From Nitrosospira sp. Nl5 (GTDB lineage Bacteria; Pseudomonadota; Gammaproteobacteria; Burkholderiales; Nitrosomonadaceae): a stretch of 64,000 nt of DNA. The position numbers and the translations under genes are program-made. Below are positions 8,489 through 18,009 of this stretch, piece after piece. Below the pieces are notes generated by a model. The model was not told where the DNA came from. It saw only the letters and a program-made list of their open reading frames with translations, and made no database searches. How positions within the stretch are numbered: the stretch's first letter is position 1; every line of letters begins with the position of its first letter. Location: contig NZ_FMVQ01000011.1 of NCBI RefSeq assembly GCF_900102495.1, positions 1 to 64,000 of the forward strand. The letters run 5' to 3'.

Positions 8489-9097
8489 ATGAACCGCAAG
8501 TGTGTACTTCATGACTGTCCTGTTGCCCTCCTTTTGATCGATGTAATTAATGATCTGGAATTCGAGGAAGGACAGAACCTTGTTGAGTACGCCTTACCTA
8601 TGGCGCAGAACATCGCGCGGCTTAAACTTGAGGCAAAAAAACGTGGCGTTCCCTGTTTGTATGTGAACGATAATTTTGGGCAATGGCAGTCGGATTTCAA
8701 GCACCTTGTGGCGCGTTGCGTAAAGGGGGGAGCGCGCGGAGCTCCCATCGCTCGTGAACTTGCTCCTCAACGTGATGATTATTTTGTACTCAAACCGAGG
8801 CATTCCGGTTTTTTCCAAACGCCGCTGGATCTTCTGCTTCAAAGTTTGCATGCCACAAAGTTGATTCTCTGCGGTCTCACTACCGATTCCTGCGTCTTGT
8901 TTACCGCCAATGACGGATATCTGCGAGGCCTGGAAATTTTTGTTCCCGCCGATTGCTGTGCCGCCTTGGCCAAGAGCAGGCATACAGATGCTCTTGGACA
9001 GATGCGCAGGACGCTGAAGGCGAATACGGTGGTGTCGACGCAGATCGACTTTGAGCGGTTGTTGCAAAAAAACCACGTTCCCGATTATAAAGCATGA
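8489..9097 (+). CDS. isochorismatase-like cysteine hydrolase
   Basis: 202 residues with the cysteine hydrolase fold. The catalytic triad is visible: Asp in ALLLIDVINDLEF (about residue 17), Lys in FVLKPRHSGF, and Cys in LCGLTTDSCVLFTANDGY. The family includes nicotinamidases, isochorismatases, N-carbamoylsarcosine amidases and ureidoacrylate hydrolases; the sequence does not single one out. I chose the ATG at 8489 because AAAGAGG sits 11 bases before it and the protein then begins as usual for the family. An in-frame codon at 8444 would add 15 residues without a good site. It stands alone, about 120 bases after the DUF2269 gene. Confidence 0.8.
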   Translation: MNRKCVLHDCPVALLLIDVINDLEFEEGQNLVEYALPMAQNIARLKLEAKKRGVPCLYVNDNFGQWQSDFKHLVARCVKGGARGAPIARELAPQRDDYFVLKPRHSGFFQTPLDLLLQSLHATKLILCGLTTDSCVLFTANDGYLRGLEIFVPADCCAALAKSRHTDALGQMRRTLKANTVVSTQIDFERLLQKNHVPDYKA

Positions 9098-9464
9098 CGT
9101 TCTGATTACATGAGGCGCAGCTTGAGCTTGATAAGCGTGTCAGGGTCCATAGCCATTTCTATTGCAGTGATCCAGGTAAAGATATGACTATCCGAAAGGG
9201 TAGTATTCGATCCCGCAAACAAACTCAATGCAATGCAGTCGACCTGGAACTTACGGGAAAATCTCCTGTCTGATTTTGGCTGGACAAACCAGCCCTCAAG
9301 GCGAGGTGGGGCATGGTTACCAAGGCGTGATGGCAGAAGCGTTCAAGGATCGTCGCTCTTGTTGTCCTTATACTTATTTTTAAGCATAATTTCTTGACTA
9401 CGCGCCCGTTTCCCTTTAAATTGCCGTATCTCTCCGTAAGTTTCTCTAAAAGGATCACTGCTAT
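9098..9464. other. intergenic region before the desaturase
   Basis: 367 bases without a convincing gene. Short frames on both strands lack ribosome sites and family signals. The last 75 bases contain the probable desaturase promoter (9394-9422) and its ribosome site AAAAGGA (9448-9454). The remainder shows no repeat or RNA gene that I can recognise. Confidence 0.6.
9394..9422 (+). promoter_or_regulatory. putative sigma-70 promoter of the desaturase gene
   Basis: TTGACT (9394-9399) and TAAATT (9417-9422) are separated by 17 bases, giving a leader of about 36 bases before the ATG at 9465. The -35 box matches the consensus in five of six positions, the -10 box in four. Not experimentally supported. 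Confidence 0.5.
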
Positions 9465-10634
9465 ATGACTTTAGGTCTTATTGACTTGCCTTGGTGGGGT
9501 TATATTGTAGTTATCCTAGGTCTGACCCATATAACTATTGCCAGCATCACCATATATCTGCACCGCCATCAGGCTCACCGCTCTCTTGAGTTGCATCCCC
9601 TGCCCAGCCATTTTTTTCGTCTCTGGCTGTGGCTTACCACCGGCATGGTCACCAAGGAATGGACGGCGATCCACCGTAAGCATCACGCCAAGTGCGAGAC
9701 CTCTGACGACCCCCATAGCCCGCAAGTACTCGGCATCAATAAAGTTCTGAGAGAAGGATCGGAACTCTACCGGAAAGAAGCCAAGAACCTGGAAACTCTT
9801 GAGAGATATGGCCATGGTACTCCGGACGACTGGCTGGAGCGCAATGTCTACGCCAAGCATAGTGCCAAGGGTATTGCGCTGATGCTGATCATTAACCTTA
9901 TTCTCTTCGGTCCCATCGGGCTTACGATCTGGGCGATACAGATGGCCTGGGCACCGATCATGGCTGCCGGTGTCATCAACGGTATTGGGCATTTCTGGGG
10001 TTATCGGAATTTCCAGGCGGAAGATGCGAGCCGCAATATTGTTCCTTGGGGTATCCTCATTGGCGGAGAGGAATTGCATAATAATCATCACGCTTATGCG
10101 ACTTCCGCCCGGCTGTCCAATAAATGGTATGAGTTCGATATCGGCTGGATGTACATATGTATTCTAGAATCGATGGGGCTGGCCCAGGTGAAGAAAGTCG
10201 CTCCCAAGCTGCGGCTCGATGCAGCCAAGACGAAGTGTGACCTTGATACGCTGCAGGCTGTTATTTCTCACCGCTATGAAGTGCTGGCAAAATATGCCCA
10301 ATCTCTCAAGCAAACGCTTGCCAAGGAAATCGATCACTTGAAAGAAGCGGCTACGCACCTTGGCGTAGATCGCTCCACGCTTAAACGCTGGGTACTTGCA
10401 GACTCCAAAACCCTTCAAGAAGACGAGCGCGCGAAGTTGAGCCTGGTATTGAGCAAAACCACCACCCTGGACAAAGTCTATACGATGCGCGAAGAGCTTA
10501 TGGCAGTATGGCAACGCTCCGCGACATCCAAAGACGAATTGGTCAAGCAGTTAGAGGATTGGTGCCACCGCGCCGAAGAAAGTGGCATTGACGTGCTGCA
10601 AAATTTCTCCCGCAGGCTACGCTGCTACGCTTGA
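9465..10634 (+). CDS. acyl-CoA / acyl-lipid delta-9 fatty acid desaturase
   Basis: 389 residues. Three histidine boxes that bind the di-iron centre are present: HRHQAH (33-38), HRKHH (70-74) and HNNHH (about 207-211), set between membrane helices (about 12-30, 48-62, 145-185). The enzyme introduces a double bond into saturated acyl chains using oxygen. Residues about 260-389 are a long helical tail beyond the catalytic domain, as in the 390-400-residue desaturases of Pseudomonas (DesB/DesA type). Parts of this tail (LKRWVLADS, DWCHRAEESG) recall the end of ISL3-type transposases. A bidirectional terminator follows. Confidence 0.9.
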   Translation: MTLGLIDLPWWGYIVVILGLTHITIASITIYLHRHQAHRSLELHPLPSHFFRLWLWLTTGMVTKEWTAIHRKHHAKCETSDDPHSPQVLGINKVLREGSELYRKEAKNLETLERYGHGTPDDWLERNVYAKHSAKGIALMLIINLILFGPIGLTIWAIQMAWAPIMAAGVINGIGHFWGYRNFQAEDASRNIVPWGILIGGEELHNNHHAYATSARLSNKWYEFDIGWMYICILESMGLAQVKKVAPKLRLDAAKTKCDLDTLQAVISHRYEVLAKYAQSLKQTLAKEIDHLKEAATHLGVDRSTLKRWVLADSKTLQEDERAKLSLVLSKTTTLDKVYTMREELMAVWQRSATSKDELVKQLEDWCHRAEESGIDVLQNFSRRLRCYA

Positions 10635-10668
10635 AGAATTAAGAATAAACAGATGTAAGTGAAAATTT

Positions 10669-10693
10669 AAAACCCGCCAATGGCGGGTTTTTT
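10669..10693. terminator. bidirectional intrinsic terminator
   Basis: CCCGCC-AAT-GGCGGG flanked by A-tract and T-tract (AAAA...TTTTTT). It lies between the convergent desaturase and rpmG genes and has a U-run on both strands, so it can serve both. Confidence 0.85.
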
Positions 10694-10761
10694 ATTAATG
10701 TTGCGTGTTTTCATGGAACCGGCCCTGCAACACTTCCTCACTTTCTTCCGGCCGCCAAATC

Positions 10762-10917
10762 CTATTTAAGTTTGATTTCCTTATATTTGACGTGCTTGCG
10801 CGCTACCGGATCGAATTTAAGCATCTCCAATTTCTCCGGAGTGATGCGTTTATTCTTGGTAGTGGTATAGAAATGACCGGTTCCAGCCGATGACTCGAGT
10901 TTTATTTTTTCCCGCAT
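10762..10917 (-). CDS. rpmG: 50S ribosomal protein L33
   Basis: 51 residues, beginning [20 protein letters not shown] and containing [17 protein letters not shown] and [11 protein letters not shown], the full L33 pattern. It has no cysteines, so it is the zinc-free (C-minus) form. It follows rpmB by 45 bases on the same strand; rpmB-rpmG is the usual pairing in Proteobacteria. The stop codon is 69 bases before the shared terminator. Confidence 0.97.
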   Translation of the reverse strand: MREKIKLESSAGTGHFYTTTKNKRITPEKLEMLKFDPVARKHVKYKEIKLK

Positions 10918-10962
10918 GGTAATGTCCTTAGATTCCGAAGTCCGAATGTGGCTTCATATTTT

Positions 10963-11199
10963 TTAGATGCTGCCGCCACGAGCGCGGATTTTGGCCAGCG
11001 TTGCGTCTATGCCGTTCTTATCTATTGTACGCAGCGCCACGTTTGACAAGCGCAGGCTAACCCAGCGATTTTCGCTCTCAACCCAGAATCGGCGATGCTG
11101 CAAATTAGGTAAAAAACGCCGCTTGGTTTTGTTGTTAGCATGAGAAACATGGTGGCCGGTCATAGGTTTCTTGCCGGTGACTTCACATACTCGTGCCAT
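10963..11199 (-). CDS. rpmB: 50S ribosomal protein L28
   Basis: 78 residues starting [20 protein letters not shown], the conserved L28 N-terminus, followed by [16 protein letters not shown] and [17 protein letters not shown]. Length and pattern are those of proteobacterial L28. It is a component of the large ribosomal subunit. It lies between radC and rpmG on the same strand, an order shared with E. coli, so the three may be one transcript. Confidence 0.97.
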   Translation of the reverse strand: MARVCEVTGKKPMTGHHVSHANNKTKRRFLPNLQHRRFWVESENRWVSLRLSNVALRTIDKNGIDATLAKIRARGGSI

Positions 11200-11262
11200 G
11201 ACGGATACACTCCAAGATTCGAGAAACGCATATTATACCCCGGTTTCGAGGATTTTCTCAAA

Positions 11263-11937
11263 TCAAATCAGTCCTCGTTCCGCAAAGGACATGGCCGACC
11301 CGCCGCCAACAATAAAATGGTCCAGGACCTTCACATCCACCAGCCCGAGCGCCTGCTTCAGGGATTGGGTCAGGATTTCGTCGGCGTGACTTGGCTCCGC
11401 TACGCCGGATGGGTGATTATGGGCAAAAATTATCGCCGCCGCATTATGATGCAATGCCCGTTTCACCACTTCGCGTGGGTAAACGCTAGTCTGGGTGAGA
11501 GTGCCGTTGAACAATTCCTCTGTTGCGATAGCGCGATTCTGGGAGTCAAGAAAAATAGCGACGAAGATCTCGTGTTTCTTGTCGCCGAGGCTGAGGCGCA
11601 AATAGTCGCGGACTGATTTTGGCGAACTCATGGCATCGCCGGTTTTCAGTTTTTCTTCCAGGGCTCGCCGCGCCATTTCCAGTACCGCCTGTAGCTGGGC
11701 GTATTTTGCCGCGCCCATTCCAGGCACTTGGCAAAATGTTCCTTCATTTGCGCCAAACAAACCTGTCAAGCCGTCGAAACGTTTAAGCAACTCTCGCGCC
11801 AGATCCACTGCGCTTTTTCCCGCCATCCCAGTACGCAGGAATATCGCCAGGAGTTCAGCATCAGAAAGATTTGCCGCTCCATTCTTCAGGAGTTTTTCCC
11901 GCGGACGTTCGGATTCGGGCCAGTCTGGAATTGCCAT
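11263..11937 (-). CDS. radC: RadC family JAB1/MPN protein
   Basis: 224 residues from the chosen ATG. An N-terminal helix-hairpin-helix region ([18 protein letters not shown], then [15 protein letters not shown]) precedes the JAMM metalloprotease-like domain, whose metal motif [14 protein letters not shown] is intact, with the Glu in TEELFNGTL. The biochemical role of chromosomal RadC is unsettled; it is no longer taken as a simple repair factor. A TTG at 11992-11994 would add 19 residues, but the family usually starts [17 protein letters not shown], which fits the ATG at 11935-11937 exactly. It is divergent from coaBC. Confidence 0.93.
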   Translation of the reverse strand: MAIPDWPESERPREKLLKNGAANLSDAELLAIFLRTGMAGKSAVDLARELLKRFDGLTGLFGANEGTFCQVPGMGAAKYAQLQAVLEMARRALEEKLKTGDAMSSPKSVRDYLRLSLGDKKHEIFVAIFLDSQNRAIATEELFNGTLTQTSVYPREVVKRALHHNAAAIIFAHNHPSGVAEPSHADEILTQSLKQALGLVDVKVLDHFIVGGGSAMSFAERGLI

Positions 11938-11958
11938 AAATAATGCTTGGTGTCCCTC

Positions 11959-11990
11959 CGATTCTTCAAGTTCGCGATTCTTCAAGTCCG
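11959..11990. repeat. 16-bp tandem repeat in the radC-coaBC divergent region
   Basis: Two copies, 11959-11974 and 11975-11990, of CGATTCTTCAAGTYCG, differing at one base. The second copy plus the next three bases (11975-11993, 19 bp) recurs exactly at 60695-60713. Confidence 0.8.
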
Positions 11991-12098
11991 GCAAACTGCT
12001 CGGTTCGAACTGAAGAGAGTCCCATCGCGCTGTAATGGAAGCGCCTTTTTTAGGTTAAACTCCTGTTTCTCTGACAAATGATTACCTGACTATCGATC

Positions 12099-13304
12099 AT
12101 GACTGGCACGTCCTTATCCAATACCAAGCGCCTGCTGCTGGGGCTGACCGGCGGAGTGGCCGCTTACAAGGCAGCGGAACTGGCGCGCATTTTGATCCGT
12201 GATGGTATCGAAGTCCAGGGGGTAATGACGGAATCCGCCTGTCGCTTCATTGGGACAGCGACATTGCAGGCATTAACCGGTAAACCGGTATTCATGGACT
12301 TATGGGATGCCAGCGTCCCCGACAGCATGGCTCATATTGATCTTTCGCGCAATATGGATGCCATTCTTATTGCTCCTGCCAGCGCGGATTTTATTGCGAA
12401 ACTCGCTAACGGAATGGCCGATGATTTGCTCTCGACGCTGTGCCTCGCGCGGGACTGCCCATTGCTGATCGCCCCCGCCATGAATCGCCAAATGTGGGAA
12501 AATCCCGCTACGCGACGCAACCTTTTTACGCTCGGGCGTGACGGCGTGACGATACTCGGTCCCGTTAGCGGCCTTCAGGCCTGCGGGGAGACCGGTATGG
12601 GCCGCATGCTGGAAGCACATGAGCTCGCTGAAACGGTGAGCGCTTTTTTTCAGCCCAAGCTGCTACAGGGCAAGCGTATGCTAATTACCGCGGGACCCAC
12701 CTACGAGGCCATTGATGCAGTCCGGGGAATCACCAATTTAAGTTCCGGAAAAATGGGGTACGCCGTTGCGCGCGCAGCTCTCGAAGCAGGGGCGGAAGTC
12801 ATTCTCATCTCCGGTCCGGTTTGCCTGGATGCCCCTGCGGGTGCCAAGCGCGTCAATGTGGTGAGCGCACAGGAAATGCTGGCAGCGGTAAAAAACGAGA
12901 TTTCCAGCGCGGACATGTTTGTGAGCGTCGCGGCGGTGGCGGATTACCGCGCCATCAAACCCAACAAACAGAAAATAAAAAAGACCGGCGGTAGCATCAT
13001 GCTGGAATTTATCCCCAATCCGGATATTCTGGAGTATGTGGCGAGTTTGCCCAAGCCGCCTTTTTGCGTGGGTTTCGCCGCGGAAACGGAAAATCTGGAG
13101 AAGAACGCGGATGCCAAGCGCCGCAAGAAGAAATTGCCGCTGCTTGTGGCGAACCTGGCCCAGGATGTTATCGGTTTCGATGAAAGTACGTTGACCTTAT
13201 TCGACAACGAAGGCAAACATCCTCTACTGAAAGCATCGAAGATCGAGCAGGCGCGACGTTTGATTAAGCATATTGCATCGCTCTGCGAGAAACAAGAAAT
13301 CTGA
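12099..13304 (+). CDS. coaBC: bifunctional phosphopantothenoylcysteine decarboxylase / phosphopantothenate-cysteine ligase
   Basis: 401 residues. The N-terminal CoaC half has the flavin-binding start [18 protein letters not shown], the substrate loop with His in [10 protein letters not shown], and the [12 protein letters not shown] motif with its Asn. The C-terminal CoaB half begins [20 protein letters not shown] and has the KxKK-type CTP loop (KPNKQKIKK). It converts 4'-phosphopantothenate to 4'-phosphopantetheine in coenzyme A synthesis. The dut ATG begins one base after its stop codon, the classic coaBC-dut arrangement. Confidence 0.97.
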   Translation: MTGTSLSNTKRLLLGLTGGVAAYKAAELARILIRDGIEVQGVMTESACRFIGTATLQALTGKPVFMDLWDASVPDSMAHIDLSRNMDAILIAPASADFIAKLANGMADDLLSTLCLARDCPLLIAPAMNRQMWENPATRRNLFTLGRDGVTILGPVSGLQACGETGMGRMLEAHELAETVSAFFQPKLLQGKRMLITAGPTYEAIDAVRGITNLSSGKMGYAVARAALEAGAEVILISGPVCLDAPAGAKRVNVVSAQEMLAAVKNEISSADMFVSVAAVADYRAIKPNKQKIKKTGGSIMLEFIPNPDILEYVASLPKPPFCVGFAAETENLEKNADAKRRKKKLPLLVANLAQDVIGFDESTLTLFDNEGKHPLLKASKIEQARRLIKHIASLCEKQEI

Positions 13305-13305
13305 C

Positions 13306-13755
13306 ATGATAAAAATCGACATTAAAGTTCTCGACCCGCGCCTGAAAGACCAGTTGCCGGCTTATGCGACTTCCGGCTCGGCCGGTCTCGACTTGCGGGC
13401 CTGCATCGACCACGTGATGACGATTGAACCTGGAGAAGCCAACCTTATCCCTACCGGCATCGCTGTTCATCTTGCCGATCCGGGACTTGCCGCGATGGTG
13501 CTGCCGCGCTCCGGATTAGGCCACAAGCACGGGATCGTTTTAGGTAACCTGGTCGGACTTATCGATTCCGACTACCAGGGCCAGATATTCGTCTCGTGCT
13601 GGAATCGCGGACATGTTCCTTTCCCGCTGAATCCGCTGGAGCGGATCGCACAACTGGTAGTGGTGCCGGTGGTACAGGTGGGTTTCAACGTGGTGCAAGA
13701 CTTTGAGCAGAGTCGCCGGGGCGCGAATGGCTTTGGCAGTACCGGAAAACATTAA
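13306..13755 (+). CDS. dut: dUTP diphosphatase (dUTPase)
   Basis: 149 residues. The trimeric dUTPase motifs appear in order: [11 protein letters not shown] (motif 1), [12 protein letters not shown] (2), [15 protein letters not shown] (3, with the catalytic Asp), [11 protein letters not shown] (4) and [12 protein letters not shown] (5, C-terminal arm). It removes dUTP, giving dUMP for thymidylate synthesis and preventing uracil in DNA. The ATG at 13306 lies just after the coaBC stop; an earlier in-frame codon at 13273 would overlap coaBC and adds nothing conserved. Confidence 0.97.
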   Translation: MIKIDIKVLDPRLKDQLPAYATSGSAGLDLRACIDHVMTIEPGEANLIPTGIAVHLADPGLAAMVLPRSGLGHKHGIVLGNLVGLIDSDYQGQIFVSCWNRGHVPFPLNPLERIAQLVVVPVVQVGFNVVQDFEQSRRGANGFGSTGKH

Positions 13756-13879
13756 ACTTGAAATCAGCAATTGACTACTGTTCCACTCTTCAGCTGCACG
13801 CTATGGCCCGCAAAGATTACCCGTGCCACTTGATCATCACTTTCCGGGGGCATCCGCTACAACCTGCGGATTTACGCTA

Positions 13880-14311
13880 ATGCGCATTCTTGCGATTGTT
13901 TTTGTTTTTCTTCTATCTGCGCCGGTTAACGCGGGAATGCCGGTGAGCCAGCTTAAGATCTCCGGTCATACCCTTCTTGCCGAAGTCGCGCACACGCGGA
14001 CTGCCCGCTCACAGGGGTTGATGTATCGACAGTCAATGGAGAAAGATAGCGGGATGCTATTTGTATTTCCCGAAGCTGGACGTCACGGTATGTGGATGAT
14101 GAATACTGACATTCCGTTGAGCGTCGCCTTTCTGGATGAGCAGGGGGTGATCCTTAACATCGCCGATATGATGCCCAACACGAGCAATGCGCATCGCTCC
14201 GCTGGTGCGGCGAAATATGCGCTTGAAATGAACCTCGGCTGGTTTGCGGCGAAAAATATAAAAGCGGGCGAGCGGGTTATCGGGCTTGAAAAAGTGCCGC
14301 TCGCAGAATAA
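13880..14311 (+). CDS. DUF192 family exported protein
   Basis: 143 residues. Signal peptide at 1-18 (MRILAIVFVFLLSAPVNAG). The mature part has the DUF192 core: VAHTRTARSQGLMYRQSM, SGMLFVFP, MWMMNTDIPLSVAFLDEQG and ALEMNLGWF. Function is unknown; the family is small, soluble and periplasmic in most Proteobacteria. I chose the ATG at 13880, where the signal peptide starts; a longer frame from 13823 would bury it. It converges with ffh, with only 37 bases between the stop codons and no obvious terminator. Confidence 0.9.
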   Translation: MRILAIVFVFLLSAPVNAGMPVSQLKISGHTLLAEVAHTRTARSQGLMYRQSMEKDSGMLFVFPEAGRHGMWMMNTDIPLSVAFLDEQGVILNIADMMPNTSNAHRSAGAAKYALEMNLGWFAAKNIKAGERVIGLEKVPLAE

Positions 14312-14348
14312 CCGGGCCGAAAAGCAGCATAGTTTCCTTACCGTCGCT

Positions 14349-15698
14349 TCAACGCATTCCCGGAATCATTCCTTTCATGCCCCGCATCATTTTCGCCATT
14401 CCTCCTTTATTCATCATTTTCATCATTTTCTGCGTTTGTTCGAATTGTGCCAGCAAACGGTTTACTTCCTGCACGGAGACACCTGCTCCCGCCGCGATGC
14501 GGCGTTTGCGTGATGCTTTCAGAATTTCCGGCTTGACGCGTTCTCTTGGTGTCATGGCGTTGATGATTCCCTCGGTGCGGGCCATGACTTTGTCGTCCAT
14601 TTTTACGTTCTGGGCGGCCTGAGTGAATTGTGCAGGTAACTTGTCCATCATGGCGCTCATGCCACCCATGTTTCTCATTTGTTGAAACTGCATTTTGAAA
14701 TCGTTCAGATCGAAGTTTTTTCCCGATTTTATTTTTTTTGCCAGTTTTTCTGCTTCGTGTTGATCCACGCCGCGCTGAGCTTCTTCAATTAATCCGAGCA
14801 CGTCTCCCATGCCGAGAATACGTGATGCCATACGATCAGGATAAAATGCTTCCAGTCCAGTCAACTTTTCGGCTACACCGGCAAATTTTATCGGCCTGCC
14901 GGTGACTTGAAGCACCGATAACGCCGCACCGCCACGGGCATCGCCATCAAGCTTGGTGAGAATCACGCCGGTCAAGGGCAATGCTTCAGCGAACGCTTTG
15001 GCGGTATTAACCGCGTCCTGTCCCTGCATCGCATCTACCACGAACAAGGTTTCGATAGGTTTCAGCAGCGTTTCCAGCTCTCTGATTTCCTCCATCATTG
15101 CTTCGTCGATAGCCAGGCGCCCCGCGGTATCCACAATCATTACGTCATGGAAGTGCCTGCGGGCAAAATCCAATGCGGCAATGGCAATTTCTTTCGGCCG
15201 CTGCCCTGGTTGCACCGGGAAGAAGTCTGCGCCGGTTTGTTTGGCAAGTAATTCCAACTGTTGAATAGCGGCGGGACGATACGTGTCGCAGGATACCAGG
15301 AGCACTTTTTTCTTCTTTTGTTCCATCAGCCACTTGGCCAGCTTACCGCTACTGGTCGTTTTGCCGACACCCTGTAACCCAGCCATGAGAATGACTGCCG
15401 GCGGAACAGTAGCCAGATTGATATCAGCCTTTTCTCCTCCCATGATGGCGATCAGTTCCTGATGCACCACGCCCACCAGCGCCTGCCCCGGTGAAAGACT
15501 GCCCATCACTTCCTGGCCGACAGCTTTTTCCCTGATGCGCGCGATAAATTCCTTAACCACCGGCAAGGCTACATCGGCTTCCAGCAGGGCCATGCGAACC
15601 TCACGCAATGCCTCTTGTATATTGGTTTCGGTCAGCCGCGCTTCCCCCCGCAGGGTTTTGATGACGCCGGAAAGCCGGCTGGTAAGATTGTCGAACAT
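14349..15698 (-). CDS. ffh: signal recognition particle protein Ffh
   Basis: 449 residues: N-domain helices, then the GTPase with GLQGVGKTTSSGKLA (G1, about 107), DTAGRLAID (G3), TKLDGDARGG (G4), and the M domain ending in a methionine-rich stretch (MMKMMNKGGMAKMMRGMKGM). It binds 4.5S RNA and signal sequences and delivers nascent membrane proteins to FtsY. GAGGGG precedes the ATG by about 8 bases. It is divergent from ypjD, matching the ffh-ypjD-yfjD neighbourhood of E. coli. The 4.5S RNA gene is not in this window. Confidence 0.98.
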   Translation of the reverse strand: MFDNLTSRLSGVIKTLRGEARLTETNIQEALREVRMALLEADVALPVVKEFIARIREKAVGQEVMGSLSPGQALVGVVHQELIAIMGGEKADINLATVPPAVILMAGLQGVGKTTSSGKLAKWLMEQKKKKVLLVSCDTYRPAAIQQLELLAKQTGADFFPVQPGQRPKEIAIAALDFARRHFHDVMIVDTAGRLAIDEAMMEEIRELETLLKPIETLFVVDAMQGQDAVNTAKAFAEALPLTGVILTKLDGDARGGAALSVLQVTGRPIKFAGVAEKLTGLEAFYPDRMASRILGMGDVLGLIEEAQRGVDQHEAEKLAKKIKSGKNFDLNDFKMQFQQMRNMGGMSAMMDKLPAQFTQAAQNVKMDDKVMARTEGIINAMTPRERVKPEILKASRKRRIAAGAGVSVQEVNRLLAQFEQTQKMMKMMNKGGMAKMMRGMKGMIPGMR

Positions 15699-15763
15699 GC
15701 TAAATGCCCCTCAAGAAAAATTGGTGTAGACTAGCCGGAACTCCGCTTTAATCTGCAATATCA

Positions 15764-16591
15764 ATGTCCGGTATTTTAGCCTATCTTGTCGCCTGCCTGC
15801 TTTATGGACTGATCGGCTGGCATTTCTGGCGCACCAGATGGAATGCGCCCCCAGTATCCGCGAGCGACGCCATTATATCCCCAGGGTGGGAGCGGTACGC
15901 CATTCTCGCACCGCTGGCGCTGCACGGTTATACGCTTTATCAATCCGTATTTTCGGGTGCTGGATTAAATTTTGGCGTGGGCAGTGCAGTTTCTTCCATC
16001 GTTTGGCTTACCGCCACGATTTACTGGCTGTCCGGCTTTTTCTACCGGCTGGAAGGATTGCAAACCCTGGTTGCGCCGGTGGCGGCCGTGGCTGTGCTGC
16101 TACCGTTAGCCTTTCCTTCGCTGCGGCCTCTGGCCAATACCGAACTACCAGCTTTCAAAGCGCATATCTCGATCGCCATGCTGGCTTACAGCCTGCTTAC
16201 CATCGCTGCGCTGCATGCATTGCTGATGGCGGTGGTGGAGCGCCGTCTGCATCATCCGTCCATGCCTTCGGTAATGAGCAATCTGCCTCCGCTTCTGGCC
16301 ATGGAGAAGGTGTTGTTTCGCGTCATCTGGGCGGGATTCATACTGCTCACACTGACGCTTATCAGTGGCATCGTTTTCTCGGAGGAAGTGTTTGGGCAAC
16401 CGCTCAAATTCACGCACAAGACGCTATTCGGCATCATTTCATGGGGTGTTTTCGCCGCGCTGCTAACGGGCAGGGAACTCTATGGCTGGCGGGGCCGCAT
16501 TGCCATTCGTTGGACGCTGGCTGGATTTATCATTCTGCTGCTGGCCTATCTCGGCAGTAAATTTGTATTGGAAGTGATACTGCGGCGCTGA
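15764..16591 (+). CDS. ypjD: CcsA/YpjD-type cytochrome c assembly family membrane protein
   Basis: 275 residues with eight or so membrane helices. The conserved histidines of the CcsA/ResC/YpjD group are visible in HISIAMLAYSLLTIAALHALL and FTHKTLFGIISWGVF. True CcsA proteins carry haem to cytochrome c synthase and have a WWD loop; I do not see a WWD loop here, so this is the shorter YpjD branch, whose role is not established. Its position next to ffh and before a YfjD/CorB-type gene matches E. coli. Confidence 0.88.
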   Translation: MSGILAYLVACLLYGLIGWHFWRTRWNAPPVSASDAIISPGWERYAILAPLALHGYTLYQSVFSGAGLNFGVGSAVSSIVWLTATIYWLSGFFYRLEGLQTLVAPVAAVAVLLPLAFPSLRPLANTELPAFKAHISIAMLAYSLLTIAALHALLMAVVERRLHHPSMPSVMSNLPPLLAMEKVLFRVIWAGFILLTLTLISGIVFSEEVFGQPLKFTHKTLFGIISWGVFAALLTGRELYGWRGRIAIRWTLAGFIILLLAYLGSKFVLEVILRR

Positions 16592-16710
16592 GAACCTTGG
16601 GGGAACGGCGGCGCAAGGGCACACCGCGTCCACTTTTTTAAACCACCGGGCTTCAGGATAGCCGCCCCTTCCAATTCCGAATTCTTTCTATTTGCATAGA
16701 GGCGTTTCTT

Positions 16711-17988
16711 TTGGAAGACATGCCGTTGTATGTGCTGCTGATAGCGCTGGCTGTTTTATTGATCCTATCCGCATTTTTTTCCCTTTCCGAAACCAGCATG
16801 ATGGCGATCAACCGTTATCGGTTGAAGCATCTCGCAAAAGAAGGGCATCGTGGCGCCCGCCTGACTACCCAGCTGCTGTTGAGTACTGACAGACTTCTCG
16901 GGGTGATTCTGCTCGGCAATAATTTGCTGAACGCCGCCGCCGCGACACTGGTGGCGGTTATTATTTCCAACTTTTTCGGCCATAACGACCTGGCGTTGCT
17001 TATCGGAACGGTATGCGTGACCTTCGCCATTCTGGTGTTTAGCGAAATCACGCCCAAGGTGGTTGCCGCTGCTTACCCGGAGCGTATCGCGCTGGCTTCC
17101 AGCTACGTGCTGACGCCGTTGCTCAAGCTTTTCTACCCGGTGGTATGGTTTGTCAACCTGTTCGTCCAGGCGCTGCTCACCATCCTGCGCTTGAGGCCCA
17201 GGGAGAGTAATGCGACACAAAAAATCAGCCTGGAAGAACTCAAAACCCTGGTGCTGGAAGCGGGACACTTCATCCGTAAAAAGCACCAGAGCATGTTACT
17301 CAATCTGTTCGACCTCGAGACCGTTACTGTTGACGACGTCATGGTGCCGCGTGGACAGATTGAGGCCATCGACCTTCAGGACGACGATGAAGTTATCCAT
17401 AACCAACTGCTTACATGCCATCACACGCGCCTGCCGGTCTACCGGGGAACGCTTGATAACGTGATCGGTATCATTCATGTGCGCAAAGTGCTGAACCAGA
17501 TGAGAAGCGGAGAAGTCACCGCCACGATACTCGAGAAAATCATGCGCGAGCCGTACTTCATCCCATCCGGCACACCTCTGTTTTCGCAGCTGCAATTATT
17601 CCAGGAAAACCGCGAGCGCGTGGGCCTCATCGTCGACGAATACGGCGAATGGATGGGACTGGTTGCGCTGGAGGATATCATTGAAGAAATTATCGGCGAA
17701 TTTACCACGCACGCGCCGACACAAGCGGGCACCTTCGTGAAACAGGCCGATGGCAGTGTAATCGTGGAAGGCAGCAGCCTGCTGCGTGATCTCAACCGCA
17801 AGCTTGGCATGCGGTTCCCGCTTGGAGGCCCAAAAACTCTCAACGGCCTTATTCTGGAACACTTCCAGGATATTCCCGAGGCCGGCACCGGCCTGAAGAT
17901 TGCCGATTATCCAATGGAAGTCGTCCAGACCCAGGACCGGGTAGTCAAGGTAGTGCGAATCTTTCCTGGTCCCACGCCATTTCAGTAG
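16711..17988 (+). CDS. yfjD: CNNM/CBS-domain transporter-associated protein (HlyC/CorC family, YfjD-like)
   Basis: 425 residues: an N-terminal DUF21/CNNM membrane domain with four helices (starting LYVLLIALAVLLILSAFF, with GVILLGNNLLNAAAATL), a pair of CBS domains (from VTVDDVMVPRGQIEAIDL to VGLIVDEYGEWMGLVALEDI) and a CorC_HlyC C-terminal domain. Members take part in magnesium/cobalt efflux or its regulation. The start is likely TTG at 16711, with AGAGG about 7 bases upstream; ATG at 16720 is the alternative. The gene follows ypjD, as in E. coli. Confidence 0.92.
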   Translation: MEDMPLYVLLIALAVLLILSAFFSLSETSMMAINRYRLKHLAKEGHRGARLTTQLLLSTDRLLGVILLGNNLLNAAAATLVAVIISNFFGHNDLALLIGTVCVTFAILVFSEITPKVVAAAYPERIALASSYVLTPLLKLFYPVVWFVNLFVQALLTILRLRPRESNATQKISLEELKTLVLEAGHFIRKKHQSMLLNLFDLETVTVDDVMVPRGQIEAIDLQDDDEVIHNQLLTCHHTRLPVYRGTLDNVIGIIHVRKVLNQMRSGEVTATILEKIMREPYFIPSGTPLFSQLQLFQENRERVGLIVDEYGEWMGLVALEDIIEEIIGEFTTHAPTQAGTFVKQADGSVIVEGSSLLRDLNRKLGMRFPLGGPKTLNGLILEHFQDIPEAGTGLKIADYPMEVVQTQDRVVKVVRIFPGPTPFQ

Positions 17989-18009
17989 GGCCAGAATACA
18001 GGTTAATAC

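Noticed and set aside
8594-9076. 160-codon minus-strand frame opposite the isochorismatase-like gene
   Set aside because: Opposite strand of a gene with an intact catalytic triad; no domain signal.
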